From positions 1-42,979 of the forward strand of contig JAEWAX010000107.1 of NCBI GenBank assembly GCA_023391425.1: DNA of 42,979 nt, given 5' to 3'. Origin of the DNA: Bacillota bacterium (GTDB lineage: Bacteria > Bacillota > Clostridia > Acetivibrionales > DSM-1351). The notes under the pieces are model-generated. The model saw only the letters and a program-made list of their open reading frames with translations. It had not been told where the DNA came from and did no database searches. Shown here piece by piece: positions 1 through 8,249 of the stretch (positions are counted from its first letter, which is position 1; every line of letters begins with the position of its first letter). Made by a program: the position numbers and the translations under genes.

Positions 1-722
1 CTATCCCCACCACGCTTCCATGTATCAATAACTATAAGCCCACCTGCAGAATCTCGTCCAAAATAATAACCCGTGCCATCATTGTAGCCACTTGCTGCAA
101 ATGGGAAGCCCCCAACAAAAGTTGACAGTGGCATAATCCTCTGAATAATGTCCTCAACTCGCTCATCAGCAGAATAAAAAGGAGAGAGCTGTTTAAAGCT
201 CTCCCGCTGAAGATTAGATAAGTTTCTGACTTTGCACTTTAGCATTGCAAATGCACTCTCTGTTTTCCTACATACCTTTTGAAAAGTGGCCTCATCTCTT
301 GAAACAGGCATAATTGCTATACTAAGTAATCCCACCGTTTCACCTTGCTGATCCACCTGTACCATGATTCGCTCACCATCAATTGCTGCTCTTTCGGCCC
401 TTTTCTGTGTTAATGGATCTTTGGCACTTTCGGCAGCGCCTCTATTTTGAATTACACTTCGTGATAGGCTTTCAATGAAGGTACCATTATCAATTGGCTT
501 AAAGTATATCGATACTATTGTACTAGGAAGATTTGTTATTTTTGATAACCAGCCATAGTCTACCTTTCGTGGGTATTTCACCACTCCGTAAATTTTGCCA
601 GTGCTCTCTCCGATAACCAATGTGTTTCGCTTAATTTCCAACCCCATGGGGGTTATTACATTTAAAAGTGCATTGTTTTTTTCAATTTCACTGTTTTTCT
701 GTGATTTTGTATTTGTTAGCAT
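1..722 (-). CDS. VirB4-like T4SS ATPase, N-terminal part (cut by window edge)
   Basis: This reading frame is open from an ATG at 722 to the window edge, giving about 240 residues. A GGAGG lies 6 bases upstream of the start. The protein has the pattern of the VirB4/TraE family: an N-terminal domain of about 200 residues, then a stretch with F-V-G-G-F-P-F, G-Y-Y-F-G-R-D and G-G-L-I-V-I-D, which in this family comes just before the Walker A region. The ATPase core itself is off the window. VirB4 proteins are cytoplasmic or membrane-associated motors that power pilus assembly and substrate transfer in conjugation. It follows the membrane-anchored gene at 778-1491 with 55 bases between them and is probably in the same operon. 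The family assignment rests on sequence pattern only. Confidence 0.75.
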   Translation of the reverse strand, partial: MLTNTKSQKNSEIEKNNALLNVITPMGLEIKRNTLVIGESTGKIYGVVKYPRKVDYGWLSKITNLPSTIVSIYFKPIDNGTFIESLSRSVIQNRGAAESAKDPLTQKRAERAAIDGERIMVQVDQQGETVGLLSIAIMPVSRDEATFQKVCRKTESAFAMLKCKVRNLSNLQRESFKQLSPFYSADERVEDIIQRIMPLSTFVGGFPFAASGYNDGTGYYFGRDSAGGLIVIDTWKRGGD

Positions 723-777
723 TTTCAAGCCTCCATTCTTCCATTACGTTAATGCTTATCTATATCAGCAGTATTAA

Positions 778-1491
778 TTACGAGTCAACAACACTAAAAT
801 TAAGCAAAGGAATTGTTGCCTCAAATCCATCATCCTCAAAATGTGTATAAAAAGCATCTGCAGTACTTGGATTGTTTACTAGATTGCACAGCCTGACAAT
901 ATCCTGTTGATTGAGTAATTCACAGGAAATGCCGCTGCTCTGAAATTTTGATAATAGTTCATATGCACGTTTGGAAATTTCATGTTCAATGCCTTCTTCA
1001 TAACACTCCCATATCATTAGGTGGAACTGCCTTTCAACAACATCTCCAGATAGTGCATAATTACTCATTACGAACATCTCATTTTTCAGAAGTTCCTTCT
1101 GTTTTGGGTTTGAGGTAGTTATCATCAGCTGTGAATATTCAGATATAAGTGGTGAAATATCTACTGGCCTTGAAACAGCTAGGAATTTGAATGGTTTTTG
1201 TTCTGCAGATAATTCTGCTGTCAGTTGCTTTGTGAGACCCTTTTTCTCACGGTCACTTAGCAGGTCAATTGATATTGGGTTAATTTTAATGTACATGATT
1301 ATTTTGTTGTCTCTGGTGTACAGGTATTTGTCTCGAATATCCTTGACGTTGATAAATTCATTGGCAGTTTGCTGGGCTTGAGTCTGGATACTTGTTGGCT
1401 TTTTGTTCTTATTCAGCCTTAGAAATATAAAAGCACCTGCACCACCAATCAAGGTTAGCACAAGCGCTACTATTGGGACTGCCTGATTCAT
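778..1491 (-). CDS. membrane-anchored protein resembling the VirB4/TraC N-terminal domain
   Basis: The 237-residue protein has one N-terminal membrane helix (about residues 4-24), a short basic linker, then a soluble domain. Residues about 48-170 (V-K-D-I-R-D ... I-M-Y-I-K-I-N-P) resemble the N-terminal domain found before the ATPase core in VirB4/TraC proteins, but there is no Walker motif. It sits directly upstream of the VirB4 gene, so it may be a membrane adaptor for that ATPase or a split-off N-terminal domain. The ATG has a GGAGTG six bases upstream. The domain call is tentative; location in the conjugation operon is secure. Confidence 0.5.
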   Translation of the reverse strand: MNQAVPIVALVLTLIGGAGAFIFLRLNKNKKPTSIQTQAQQTANEFINVKDIRDKYLYTRDNKIIMYIKINPISIDLLSDREKKGLTKQLTAELSAEQKPFKFLAVSRPVDISPLISEYSQLMITTSNPKQKELLKNEMFVMSNYALSGDVVERQFHLMIWECYEEGIEHEISKRAYELLSKFQSSGISCELLNQQDIVRLCNLVNNPSTADAFYTHFEDDGFEATIPLLNFSVVDS

Positions 1492-1495
1492 TTAA

Positions 1496-1876
1496 TCACT
1501 CCATTTCAATCTCATCATCATTTTCAAAATGTACCCCAATGTACATACAATCTTCAACCTCCTCAGCAGAATACATCTCTGGCTCCTTAAAGCGCGCTGT
1601 ATACTTCTCTATTTGCTTGTCTGTTAGCGAAACCATCTCGCCCTCATCATTGCCACCACAAATAAAGAAATTGCCTGCTATGATATTTCCATTGTCAATA
1701 CGCCTGTTTCCCTCAAGTCCCATGCACTTGCCTTCCTCGTTACACACCATCAGTACATTATCCTCTAAATAAATCACCTCAATTAGTCCATCAACTGCTT
1801 TCTGCATTGCTTCTAATTCATTCTCGATTTCAGTGACAAACGGTTCTTTCTGCGGTTCAACCATTAATACTTTCAT
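1496..1876 (-). CDS. DUF3846 family protein
   Basis: A small acidic, probably cytoplasmic protein of 126 residues. It opens with M-K-V-L-M-V-E-P and carries an internal V-C-N-E-E-G-K followed by N-R-R-I and I-I-A-G-N-F-F-I, the layout I associate with DUF3846. That family is common on Gram-positive mobile elements and has no known function. I prefer the ATG at 1876 because family members begin M-K-V; a TTG at 1882 is closer to the AAGGAG sequence and is possible. The gene is tightly packed between the W-rich surface protein and the VirB4 N-like gene. Confidence 0.6.
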   Translation of the reverse strand: MKVLMVEPQKEPFVTEIENELEAMQKAVDGLIEVIYLEDNVLMVCNEEGKCMGLEGNRRIDNGNIIAGNFFICGGNDEGEMVSLTDKQIEKYTARFKEPEMYSAEEVEDCMYIGVHFENDDEIEME

Positions 1877-1912
1877 TATCAAATCAACTCCTTAAAATTA
1901 TTATTTACCCAA

Positions 1913-3721
1913 CTACATCTGTGGTGCTATGTGCCAGTCATCATACACATTTCCACTAATATTTACATAGACACTCATGTTGCATGTCAGCATTCCATCA
2001 GGAGTCCATACATCAAGGGCAGTGGCTATTGGCTCATACCTTCCATCTGGAAACCATAGCGGTGTGAAATGCACTCTTCTGCCATATGTAGAATACTCAT
2101 TGGCCTTTAGTTGAAATTCAGCATTATACCCGCTGATAATTAAGTCTGATAGTCTTAAATATGTTTTGTATCCAAACTCAGGGTAATAGGACAGCACATT
2201 TTGTGCTCCTGTAATTGCAGATGATGGGGCATTTGATGATAGTGTAGTGTTCACTTTGAGGTTAATGCCATATCCAGACTTCATTGTTTTACCATTTGTA
2301 GTAGGTACTTTTGCATCTGGTGTAACGCTCATTGTGGATCTTAAATTTGCTTGATATGTGGTCCACTTATATTCCCAATCTCCTTTATCCACCCATTTCC
2401 CTTGGTCTATCCAGCTACCTTTATCAACCCACTTGCCATTATCTATCCAGGTCTTGGTTTTGGCATTATACTTTTTATTAGGCTCCCATTGCATATTCGA
2501 CTGCCACTTCCATGCTGATTGCCATTGCCAATTAGGCTTCCAATTGCAGCTCCACACTCCCCATGATGCTGTTGTCTTCTGCGTTTTCGCTGGTACTGTT
2601 GGAATCAGATAATTACTTGGCTTGGCATCATTTGCTGTTGGGTTTGGTGGAGCTTTTTCCTTTAAATCAACTATATTTGCGGTAAATGTTTTCGAATTAG
2701 TGCCGTTTCCTACTGACAAGCCAGCACCAATAACCGTGGCAGTTATCTTTATCTTTTGAGACGTTCGTGTGGTATGCCACTTAACCCAAACAGTCTGACT
2801 TTGTCCTTCAGGAATTACAATGTCAGTAACGGTGTAATTGCTACCTCTAATGTTAAATGTAACTCTGGCTGGGCTTTTAGGTGTAATGTCTTGTCCTGCA
2901 TTAATAATAATAGCTGATACAACATCAGTATCAACCCTATACTCATAATTGCTGACATCCAAGTCAACAGGAGGATCCGCCTTCCCGAAACGCACAATGC
3001 CCACTCCTAGTGAAGTTAATATTTGACTACTGGATACTTTTTGAGTGGTTGAACCATTCCAAGCAGGAAACCCAAGGTCTGATGTTTCTAGGAATAGCGA
3101 TAATGGTAGGTTTTTGTGCGTTAAGCTCGGAATATATCTTCTTAACAACCCATTTGCATGTTGGTCGTAAAGTGCAGCTTCATGAGCAGTCATTGCTGCC
3201 ATTATTCCTCCAACTTGGAAGTATGCAATCGGCTCAAGAAGGAGTTTGTAATTCCCGCTGATAAGATTGCTATAGTTGAAGCCTGTCAAATTACATATAC
3301 TTCTGATGATTTGTTCATCTGTAAAGTAGCTCTTGATAGCTGGTATATTTATGTTTCCATTTGTACTAACTATCCTCGGCAACTGCTGTTGAGGGTTGTT
3401 GTAAATATATTTTTTTATTGATGGAGTTAGAGAATATCCATTTTTGTATTGTAGCTTGCTGATCTTACCGAAATGAATCCGAATATCATTCGGCTTATAA
3501 TTTGTGAAATCTATAGGTACAGTTGTAGCCACCTTAGTGCTATCCTTTATAATCGTGACTCTCACTCCAGCTGCTCCACTCCAGTAGTATCCATTTACTG
3601 AGTCATTGAGATTTCCACCACCACCATCAACATTACCCTCTCCCACAGCAAACACATTGTGTGGCAGAATGATATTTATTGTAAATATACAATATGTAAT
3701 AAGTGCAATTATTTTTTTAAT
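1913..3721 (-). CDS. secreted tryptophan-rich surface protein with an apparent ATT start
   Basis: The frame encodes about 602 residues if read from ATT at 3721-3719. That codon lies 7 bases after a strong GGAGG (3729-3733), and reading from it gives a textbook signal peptide: K-K-I-I-A-L-I, a hydrophobic core, and a likely cleavage near N-V-F-A. The next usable start, GTG at 3655, lies at the end of this signal sequence and has no ribosome binding site. The mature protein has probable beta-rich domains (about residues 230-355, in the style of a cell-surface Ig-like repeat), then a striking tryptophan-rich segment (about residues 387-453), then a C-terminal domain. No sortase motif or C-terminal membrane helix is visible, so it is probably released or held by other proteins. 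In this setting it may be an adhesin or mating-contact protein. I recognise no named family. Confidence 0.7.
   Translation of the reverse strand: MKKIIALITYCIFTINIILPHNVFAVGEGNVDGGGGNLNDSVNGYYWSGAAGVRVTIIKDSTKVATTVPIDFTNYKPNDIRIHFGKISKLQYKNGYSLTPSIKKYIYNNPQQQLPRIVSTNGNINIPAIKSYFTDEQIIRSICNLTGFNYSNLISGNYKLLLEPIAYFQVGGIMAAMTAHEAALYDQHANGLLRRYIPSLTHKNLPLSLFLETSDLGFPAWNGSTTQKVSSSQILTSLGVGIVRFGKADPPVDLDVSNYEYRVDTDVVSAIIINAGQDITPKSPARVTFNIRGSNYTVTDIVIPEGQSQTVWVKWHTTRTSQKIKITATVIGAGLSVGNGTNSKTFTANIVDLKEKAPPNPTANDAKPSNYLIPTVPAKTQKTTASWGVWSCNWKPNWQWQSAWKWQSNMQWEPNKKYNAKTKTWIDNGKWVDKGSWIDQGKWVDKGDWEYKWTTYQANLRSTMSVTPDAKVPTTNGKTMKSGYGINLKVNTTLSSNAPSSAITGAQNVLSYYPEFGYKTYLRLSDLIISGYNAEFQLKANEYSTYGRRVHFTPLWFPDGRYEPIATALDVWTPDGMLTCNMSVYVNISGNVYDDWHIAPQM
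2363..2563 (-). repeat. tryptophan-rich repeat segment in the surface protein
   Basis: The encoded stretch contains about 17 tryptophans in 67 residues. It has short degenerate units of the type K-W-x-[DE]-x-G-x-W, for example K-W-V-D-K-G-S-W-I-D and K-W-V-D-K-G-D-W, and before them W-K-P-N-W-Q-W-Q-S-A-W-K-W. The spacing of W every 2 to 7 residues suggests a small repeated fold or an aromatic binding surface. Confidence 0.75.
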
Positions 3722-3776
3722 GATTATCCCTCCAAAAAATAAGAATGATTTTATAATTGATTCTGTTTTGAGACAT

Positions 3777-3816
3777 AAAAAAACATCCTGCTTACCTTAT
3801 TAGGCGTGCAAGATGT
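3777..3816 (-). terminator. rho-independent terminator, minus strand
   Basis: On the minus strand ACATCTTGC (from 3816) pairs with GCAGGATGT (to 3783), 9 pairs including one G-U, and is followed directly by a run of T. It lies between the RDD gene and the W-rich surface protein gene, so these are probably separate transcripts. Confidence 0.7.
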
Positions 3817-3904
3817 CCTTCGTAGGTTATTTAGTTTTCTTATTGTTACGAAAACCCACATTTTGTTCTTCATATCTAAGAAAGATAGGATACTATTTAC
3901 CTTT

Positions 3905-4648
3905 CTAATAACTAATGTCTTTTACAACCCAGTCTGAGTCGGGGCTTTTCTCTAAATAAACACTAATGTTTATACTCTTTCTTTTTCCCTTTACTTTTAT
4001 ATTTAAATCTGCAGTACCATAGCCGTTTGTATAACTTACGCTTCCCATAGGAAAGTTTCCGAAGCCTTGTATTTCCCCAATATTTGCTGTGATTTCATTT
4101 TGCTTTTCAATATATTGCACAGCAGTTTTATATGAGGAATCATTTTTTATTATTTGAGTAATCCCAAAAACTAAGGATGAAACAAATACTGCAAATGCTA
4201 ATACTACAACTGTAACAATTCTTGGTATAATTTTAGTTTTGTATCCTATTACTTGTGTCTTGGCTATTTTATCACCCAACCGCCGACCTTCACTATCGAC
4301 CAGCAATACTATAAGTTCAACGAACCAAATAAAAACTAATATATTTCTAAAAATAAGCTGATAAAACTTCGGTGTTTTGTCTATGTCTTCATACTCTCTG
4401 ATATAAATTCCAAATAACAATTTGCCTAAGCTTCTGCCAAAAAATACATCCTTGCATAAGTATCCAACTATACAAATAAGCATCATAATGGGGAACAATT
4501 CAAAAAAATAATTAAAATCTTGAGATAGCTTATTGAAATTCACCATAAATGGAATCATCGCAATAATTGTTATAAGTATATGGTCAGTTAGAAATGCTCC
4601 TATTCTTCTTCCAATTATGGATTCTTTCTTTAGTAATACTTTTTCCAT
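3905..4648 (-). CDS. RDD family membrane protein with Coa1-like C-terminal domain
   Basis: The 247-residue protein starts with an RDD-type domain: I-G-R-R-I-G-A-F-L-T-D-H near residues 12-23, then membrane helices, then G-R-S-L-G-K-L-L-F-G and R-R-L-G-D-K-I-A-K-T further on. A third helix (about residues 145-165) precedes an extracytoplasmic domain (about 170-247) whose pattern Y-x-x-A-x-x-Y-I-x-x ... G ... G-x-A-x-L-x-I-x-V-x-G-K resembles the small Coa1/Tim21-like domain of some bacterial proteins. The role of such fusions is unknown. The ATG follows a G-rich ribosome binding site (GGGGGG). It lies within the conjugation cluster and may be a cell-envelope accessory; the Coa1 part is a weaker call. 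Confidence 0.7.
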   Translation of the reverse strand: MEKVLLKKESIIGRRIGAFLTDHILITIIAMIPFMVNFNKLSQDFNYFFELFPIMMLICIVGYLCKDVFFGRSLGKLLFGIYIREYEDIDKTPKFYQLIFRNILVFIWFVELIVLLVDSEGRRLGDKIAKTQVIGYKTKIIPRIVTVVVLAFAVFVSSLVFGITQIIKNDSSYKTAVQYIEKQNEITANIGEIQGFGNFPMGSVSYTNGYGTADLNIKVKGKRKSINISVYLEKSPDSDWVVKDISY

Positions 4649-4719
4649 TTGCCCCCCCTGTTTTTATCATTCTACTATGAAAATATTACCATATGTCTTG
4701 TCTAAAATAAACAATTTTA

Positions 4720-5265
4720 TCAATCCATTATTCCAATCTTATTACCATTCTCCTTCATATCATCTACAACAGTTCCTTCTCCACCTCCGCAATCCTTAAT
4801 CCATCCGAATCCCTCAACATAAATCTCACCCTTGCTATTGGAATCCCCCATTTTAGGTTCGCTCTGAGTGGGCTTTACATCCTGTTCCTTATATGTCGGC
4901 TTGATCGTCTTTTTCGTCACATCTCCCTGTGGCTTAGGCTTTGGTGGAGCAGCTGGCTTAACATTTGCAGTCGCGTTACCTTCCTGAATGCTAACTGTTT
5001 TTTCTTTATTAACAGAAGTCTTGGCTTGATCAACTTTTTTCTCAGCATTCTCATCTTTAATTTCAGGCTTAACTACTTCAGTTATAGGATCAATTTCCTT
5101 TATTTTAGGCACATTCACCACAGCTGAACTTTGTGCTGGCTGAAGAGCAATTCCATCACTATCAGCTTTTACTTCATTTACTACAAACTGCATTAACATT
5201 GCTGTTATAGACATTAGCCCAACAACTCCTGAAATTATTACTATCCACTTTGTCTTTTTCTCCAT
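4720..5265 (-). CDS. DUF6550-like membrane-anchored proline/lysine-rich protein
   Basis: One N-terminal membrane helix (residues 7-29) is followed by about 110 residues of low-complexity K/E/P-rich sequence and a conserved-looking C-terminus: G-E-I-Y-V-E-G-F-G-W-I-K-D near 148-160, then M-K-E-N-G-N-K-I-G-I-M-D at the end. I associate this ending with DUF6550, a family of clostridial conjugative elements; I did not check it. The long flexible stalk suggests a protein that spans the cell wall with a small exposed tip. The ATG has AAGGAG upstream. It lies just downstream of the TadE-like gene with a 30-base gap, suggesting cotranscription with the pilus genes. Confidence 0.6.
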   Translation of the reverse strand: MEKKTKWIVIISGVVGLMSITAMLMQFVVNEVKADSDGIALQPAQSSAVVNVPKIKEIDPITEVVKPEIKDENAEKKVDQAKTSVNKEKTVSIQEGNATANVKPAAPPKPKPQGDVTKKTIKPTYKEQDVKPTQSEPKMGDSNSKGEIYVEGFGWIKDCGGGEGTVVDDMKENGNKIGIMD

Positions 5266-5295
5266 AAAATTCTCCTTAAATTTCTATAATGTGTG

Positions 5296-5841
5296 CTAGA
5301 ACTTGGGTACATATATTGCTGTATTAATAATATTGATTTTTAATGGAGGCAGTACTCCCCAGCCAAAGCTTAAGGGTACTTCAAGCATTATTTGAGCCTG
5401 CACCTTGAGTTTTTTACTGGTGCTGGCATCGTTGGGAGCAAGTGGCGTATTCATGACATTGACTCTCAAATTTGAAAGCTTGTACTCTTGATTTTGACCA
5501 GCCCACTTAATATGTATATCGTCTAAATCCAGTATTTTATCAAGTTCAAAGTAAATATCTCCAATATCTAATGCCTGCTGCCACACGTCCTGCTCAGTTT
5601 TGATATAACCTCCAGAATAGCCCTCCCGAAGGCTGTTATACACTTCATCATAATTTTCAGTAGCAACCGATATAGCAGATGATCGCAGTGCATCTCTGAC
5701 ATTGTCAGCAATAATACTAAGCCTCAGATATTCTATTATTACTGTAGATGTCAATAGTAGCACCACCACTATGACACAAGCAAGTGGAAGTGCATTCCCT
5801 CTATCGTTGCTAATAAGCTTCTGAACCTTTTCTACTTCCAA
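5296..5841 (-). CDS. TadE-like minor pilin
   Basis: The 181-residue protein has a short charged leader ending D-R-G-N, then one hydrophobic helix (about residues 17-38), then a soluble extracytoplasmic domain. This is the architecture of TadE-type pseudopilins, and a prepilin-peptidase gene is present at 12229. Start is TTG at 5841, overlapping the last codons of the DUF4320 gene by 10 bases, so translation is probably coupled. A conserved glutamate at the usual +5 position after cleavage is not evident, so processing is inferred. It lies in the Tad gene block downstream of TadC. Confidence 0.6.
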   Translation of the reverse strand: MEVEKVQKLISNDRGNALPLACVIVVVLLLTSTVIIEYLRLSIIADNVRDALRSSAISVATENYDEVYNSLREGYSGGYIKTEQDVWQQALDIGDIYFELDKILDLDDIHIKWAGQNQEYKLSNLRVNVMNTPLAPNDASTSKKLKVQAQIMLEVPLSFGWGVLPPLKINIINTAIYVPKF

Positions 5842-6245
5842 TAAACCTCACTCCTCCCGCTAGCTCTTGAAGTTAGCATTATTGGAAATGAGCCAAAGTT
5901 TCCAAACAGGCCAATATCCACTTTGTGACTGACTGTAACTTCAATACTATTATTCAGCTGAATTCTTTGAGTGCCAGAAATATAGTTTCCTGACCATGTC
6001 AAACTAGGTTTAATGCCAGTTTGGATTTGCAGTTCAGCAATTCTCTTGTTTGTTTCTGTCCCAATTTGCCCTTCAATTTCTGCTGTTCTGCATAGCTCAC
6101 TTGCAAATGTTGTGAGCTGGTGTTTTGCTATAAACACTGGAAACAACTTGATTGCTAAGGCTATTACCAGCATAGCTGAAATAATTATTACAATTACATC
6201 AATGTATCCCTCCCCCGATTTTGATGTTAGTAGTTTTTTGAGCAA
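5832..6245 (-). CDS. DUF4320 family pilin-like protein
   Basis: The 137-residue protein has a short leader K-S-G-E-G-Y-I-D (residues 9-16), a long membrane helix (about 17-37) and a small extracytoplasmic domain. The leader matches that of the DUF6133 pilin at 17456 (K-G-E-G-F-V-D), suggesting both are processed by the same prepilin peptidase. DUF4320 is the family I recognise; its members sit with Tad-like genes in clostridial conjugative elements. It follows the TadC gene by 22 bases. Confidence 0.65.
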   Translation of the reverse strand: MLKKLLTSKSGEGYIDVIVIIISAMLVIALAIKLFPVFIAKHQLTTFASELCRTAEIEGQIGTETNKRIAELQIQTGIKPSLTWSGNYISGTQRIQLNNSIEVTVSHKVDIGLFGNFGSFPIMLTSRASGRSEVYWK

Positions 6246-6267
6246 TTAATTCACCTCTTTTTAATTA

Positions 6268-7152
6268 TTAAAACATCGTCGAAAACGTCTTCACAATCTC
6301 TACTGCCATAACCCCCATGTACATAAGCACAAAGCACCCCAGCATCAAAAATGAGTATTTTCTTACCTTGCTTGGGCGTTTCATTGCAATGAGTTTTAGT
6401 TTCTGTACCTCGAAAAGTTTAAAGTCATGGGCAAGCATTTGAAAATATACCTTTCCATCGTCACCTCGCATTACACTTTGCAGTCCTCTTAATACATCAG
6501 AAAGCATAGAGCTTCCAATTCTTGATTCAAATCTGCTGATTGCCGCCTCATAGCTTCCAGACCTCATATCTGCAGTAGTTATCTCCAATTCATGTCTAAA
6601 AGCTGGGCTTGCATGTTTTCTATATGTTTCAAGAATGCTTAAGACATCTCTGCTTGCCTTTAGCTCCTGCTGTAATGTCATTGCAAATCTAGGCAACTCA
6701 CTTTCAATAGCTTCCCGTTTTTTCTTCATTGCCTCATCTGCAGATCGTATTTCTTTAAAGTAAATTAATATTGAAAGAAATAATATTAGAAAAGCAAATA
6801 TGGGAAACACAATAAGTGAAGGTATTATACCAAGAAGAACAAGCCCTGCTTTTACCCAAGCCTGTGCAATATATACTTCAGGTGAGAGCTTAACTCCAGT
6901 CGATTTGAGTGTTGCTGCAAGCTTTCGTCTCTTGTATTCATCCAGCTTTATTAATTTTGAAAGCCTTGTAGATAGCTCCAATACTATAACTTGCAGATTT
7001 TTGGTTTTCTTTTTGTCTTGTCTAGCAAAGTTCACTACTGCTCTTGATGACTTTATTGTTGGTAAGTCAAGCCTGTCTGCTGCAATTAAGAATCCACCAG
7101 TTGATAGTAAAAATGTTAATACTATAAATACAAATATTATTCCAGCTCCCAT
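6268..7152 (-). CDS. tadC: TadC-like pilus inner-membrane platform protein
   Basis: The 294-residue protein has an N-terminal helix, a pair of helices around residues 105-132, a cytoplasmic helical segment (about 135-255) with the type II secretion GspF-like features E-S-E-L-P-R-F and M-R-S-G-S-Y-E-A-A-I, and a C-terminal helix. This is the usual TadC plan; TadB and TadC form the inner-membrane platform driven by the TadA ATPase. Its start overlaps the end of the RadC-like gene by 16 bases. TadC and TadB are separated here by two other genes, which is unusual. Confidence 0.8.
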   Translation of the reverse strand: MGAGIIFVFIVLTFLLSTGGFLIAADRLDLPTIKSSRAVVNFARQDKKKTKNLQVIVLELSTRLSKLIKLDEYKRRKLAATLKSTGVKLSPEVYIAQAWVKAGLVLLGIIPSLIVFPIFAFLILFLSILIYFKEIRSADEAMKKKREAIESELPRFAMTLQQELKASRDVLSILETYRKHASPAFRHELEITTADMRSGSYEAAISRFESRIGSSMLSDVLRGLQSVMRGDDGKVYFQMLAHDFKLFEVQKLKLIAMKRPSKVRKYSFLMLGCFVLMYMGVMAVEIVKTFSTMF

Positions 7153-7916
7153 TCTTCGGCCTCACTTTCATGGCAGCATTGAGAAAATTCCTCTTTGTCG
7201 TTTAAAGCACTTTCATTTTCTTCTGAAAAAGTAGCCCCATTCTCAACTATAGAAGAATCTTTGGGCAGTGGTATTGGATCATAATTGGGTTGAATTCCTC
7301 TACCATCAGGCATATACCCCATTTCAGCCATAGAAGTAAATTTTGTACCAGCAACAATAACATGATCCAGTACCTTGATATCCAATGGTGTAAAAATTGC
7401 ACAAAGCTTTTTTGTCAGCTCTATGTCTTGGTCTGACGGTTTTTGGGAACCTCCGGGGTGGTTGTGCGCTAGTATCATGGATTTGCAGTCACACGCAATA
7501 GCCGCTTTCAAAATTTCTCTTGGGTAAACTACAGCTTCAGCTATGCTCCCTTCAGTCATTACTCTTGATTCAATCAAATTGTTTCCATTGTCAAGAAAAG
7601 CCACTATAAACCTCTCTTTGTCCTTTATCCCTCCAAGCATTGACTGAAAATATTGTCCTGCTACGGATGAGGAATTAATGGTGATTTTGCTATCCAGCTC
7701 ATACATTTTAAGTATGTTGTAAGAAGAAATGAATTCATTAAGCTGGGATATCTTCTCAAGCTGTTGCTTATTGGGCTCGATGGTTTGAGGATGCTCAAGA
7801 ATATTGAAAATGTTATTCTCTGCTGCATATTTTTGTAGTCTTCTTTCGGAGATACCTGTTAAGGTTGTAATCCCTTTAATTAAGCTATCTGCGTGCAGTT
7901 TGTTTGAATCTGGCAT
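7137..7916 (-). CDS. RadC-like JAB domain protein
   Basis: Residues about 80-200 form a RadC-type JAB/MPN domain. It has H151-N-H153-P-G-G, then P-S-D-Q-D ending with D164, the JAMM metal-binding pattern, and E-R-F-I-V-A-F-L-D near 101. The first 75 residues look like the helical N-terminal region of RadC (G-I-T-T-L-T-G-I-S-E). The acidic C-terminal tail of about 45 residues is not typical. RadC-like proteins are frequent on mobile elements, and their true substrate is not settled. It overlaps both neighbours and sits inside the Tad gene block. A GGAGG lies 9 bases before the ATG. Confidence 0.85.
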   Translation of the reverse strand: MPDSNKLHADSLIKGITTLTGISERRLQKYAAENNIFNILEHPQTIEPNKQQLEKISQLNEFISSYNILKMYELDSKITINSSSVAGQYFQSMLGGIKDKERFIVAFLDNGNNLIESRVMTEGSIAEAVVYPREILKAAIACDCKSMILAHNHPGGSQKPSDQDIELTKKLCAIFTPLDIKVLDHVIVAGTKFTSMAEMGYMPDGRGIQPNYDPIPLPKDSSIVENGATFSEENESALNDKEEFSQCCHESEAEEWELE

Positions 7917-8163
7917 GAATATCAGCCTCCTTTACTACATCTAGAAATGAGACATCTAAAATAGCTTTTACTGCATTCAACTTTTCGATGATTTGTGCTG
8001 GAAATTCAAGCGTATCAAGTTTAGAGAAAAAATTAGTTACGCCATAGTGCGCAATATAATTGTTGATTTGCTGTTCCACTTGTATGTCAGCGTCAATTAG
8101 GTTGGCAAGAAGCTTTGATGCATTTGAATGGTCTGGGTTTTTGATTTGTTTTTCGTTTATCAT
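7885..8163 (-). CDS. small hypothetical protein
   Basis: The 92-residue, probably soluble helical protein has an AAAGGAGC ribosome binding site before its ATG. It overlaps the RadC-like gene by 32 bases, so the pair is likely translated together. No motif or family is recognised. It is between TadB and the RadC-like gene, and may be an accessory of one of them. Confidence 0.6.
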   Translation of the reverse strand: MINEKQIKNPDHSNASKLLANLIDADIQVEQQINNYIAHYGVTNFFSKLDTLEFPAQIIEKLNAVKAILDVSFLDVVKEADIHARFKQTARR

Positions 8164-8249
8164 TTTGTGCTCCTTTCGATTTTTGGGGTATAAAAAAACT
8201 ACTGGATCTTCTTTACTTAGTAACTACTACCGTTTATGTGCTCTATTAT

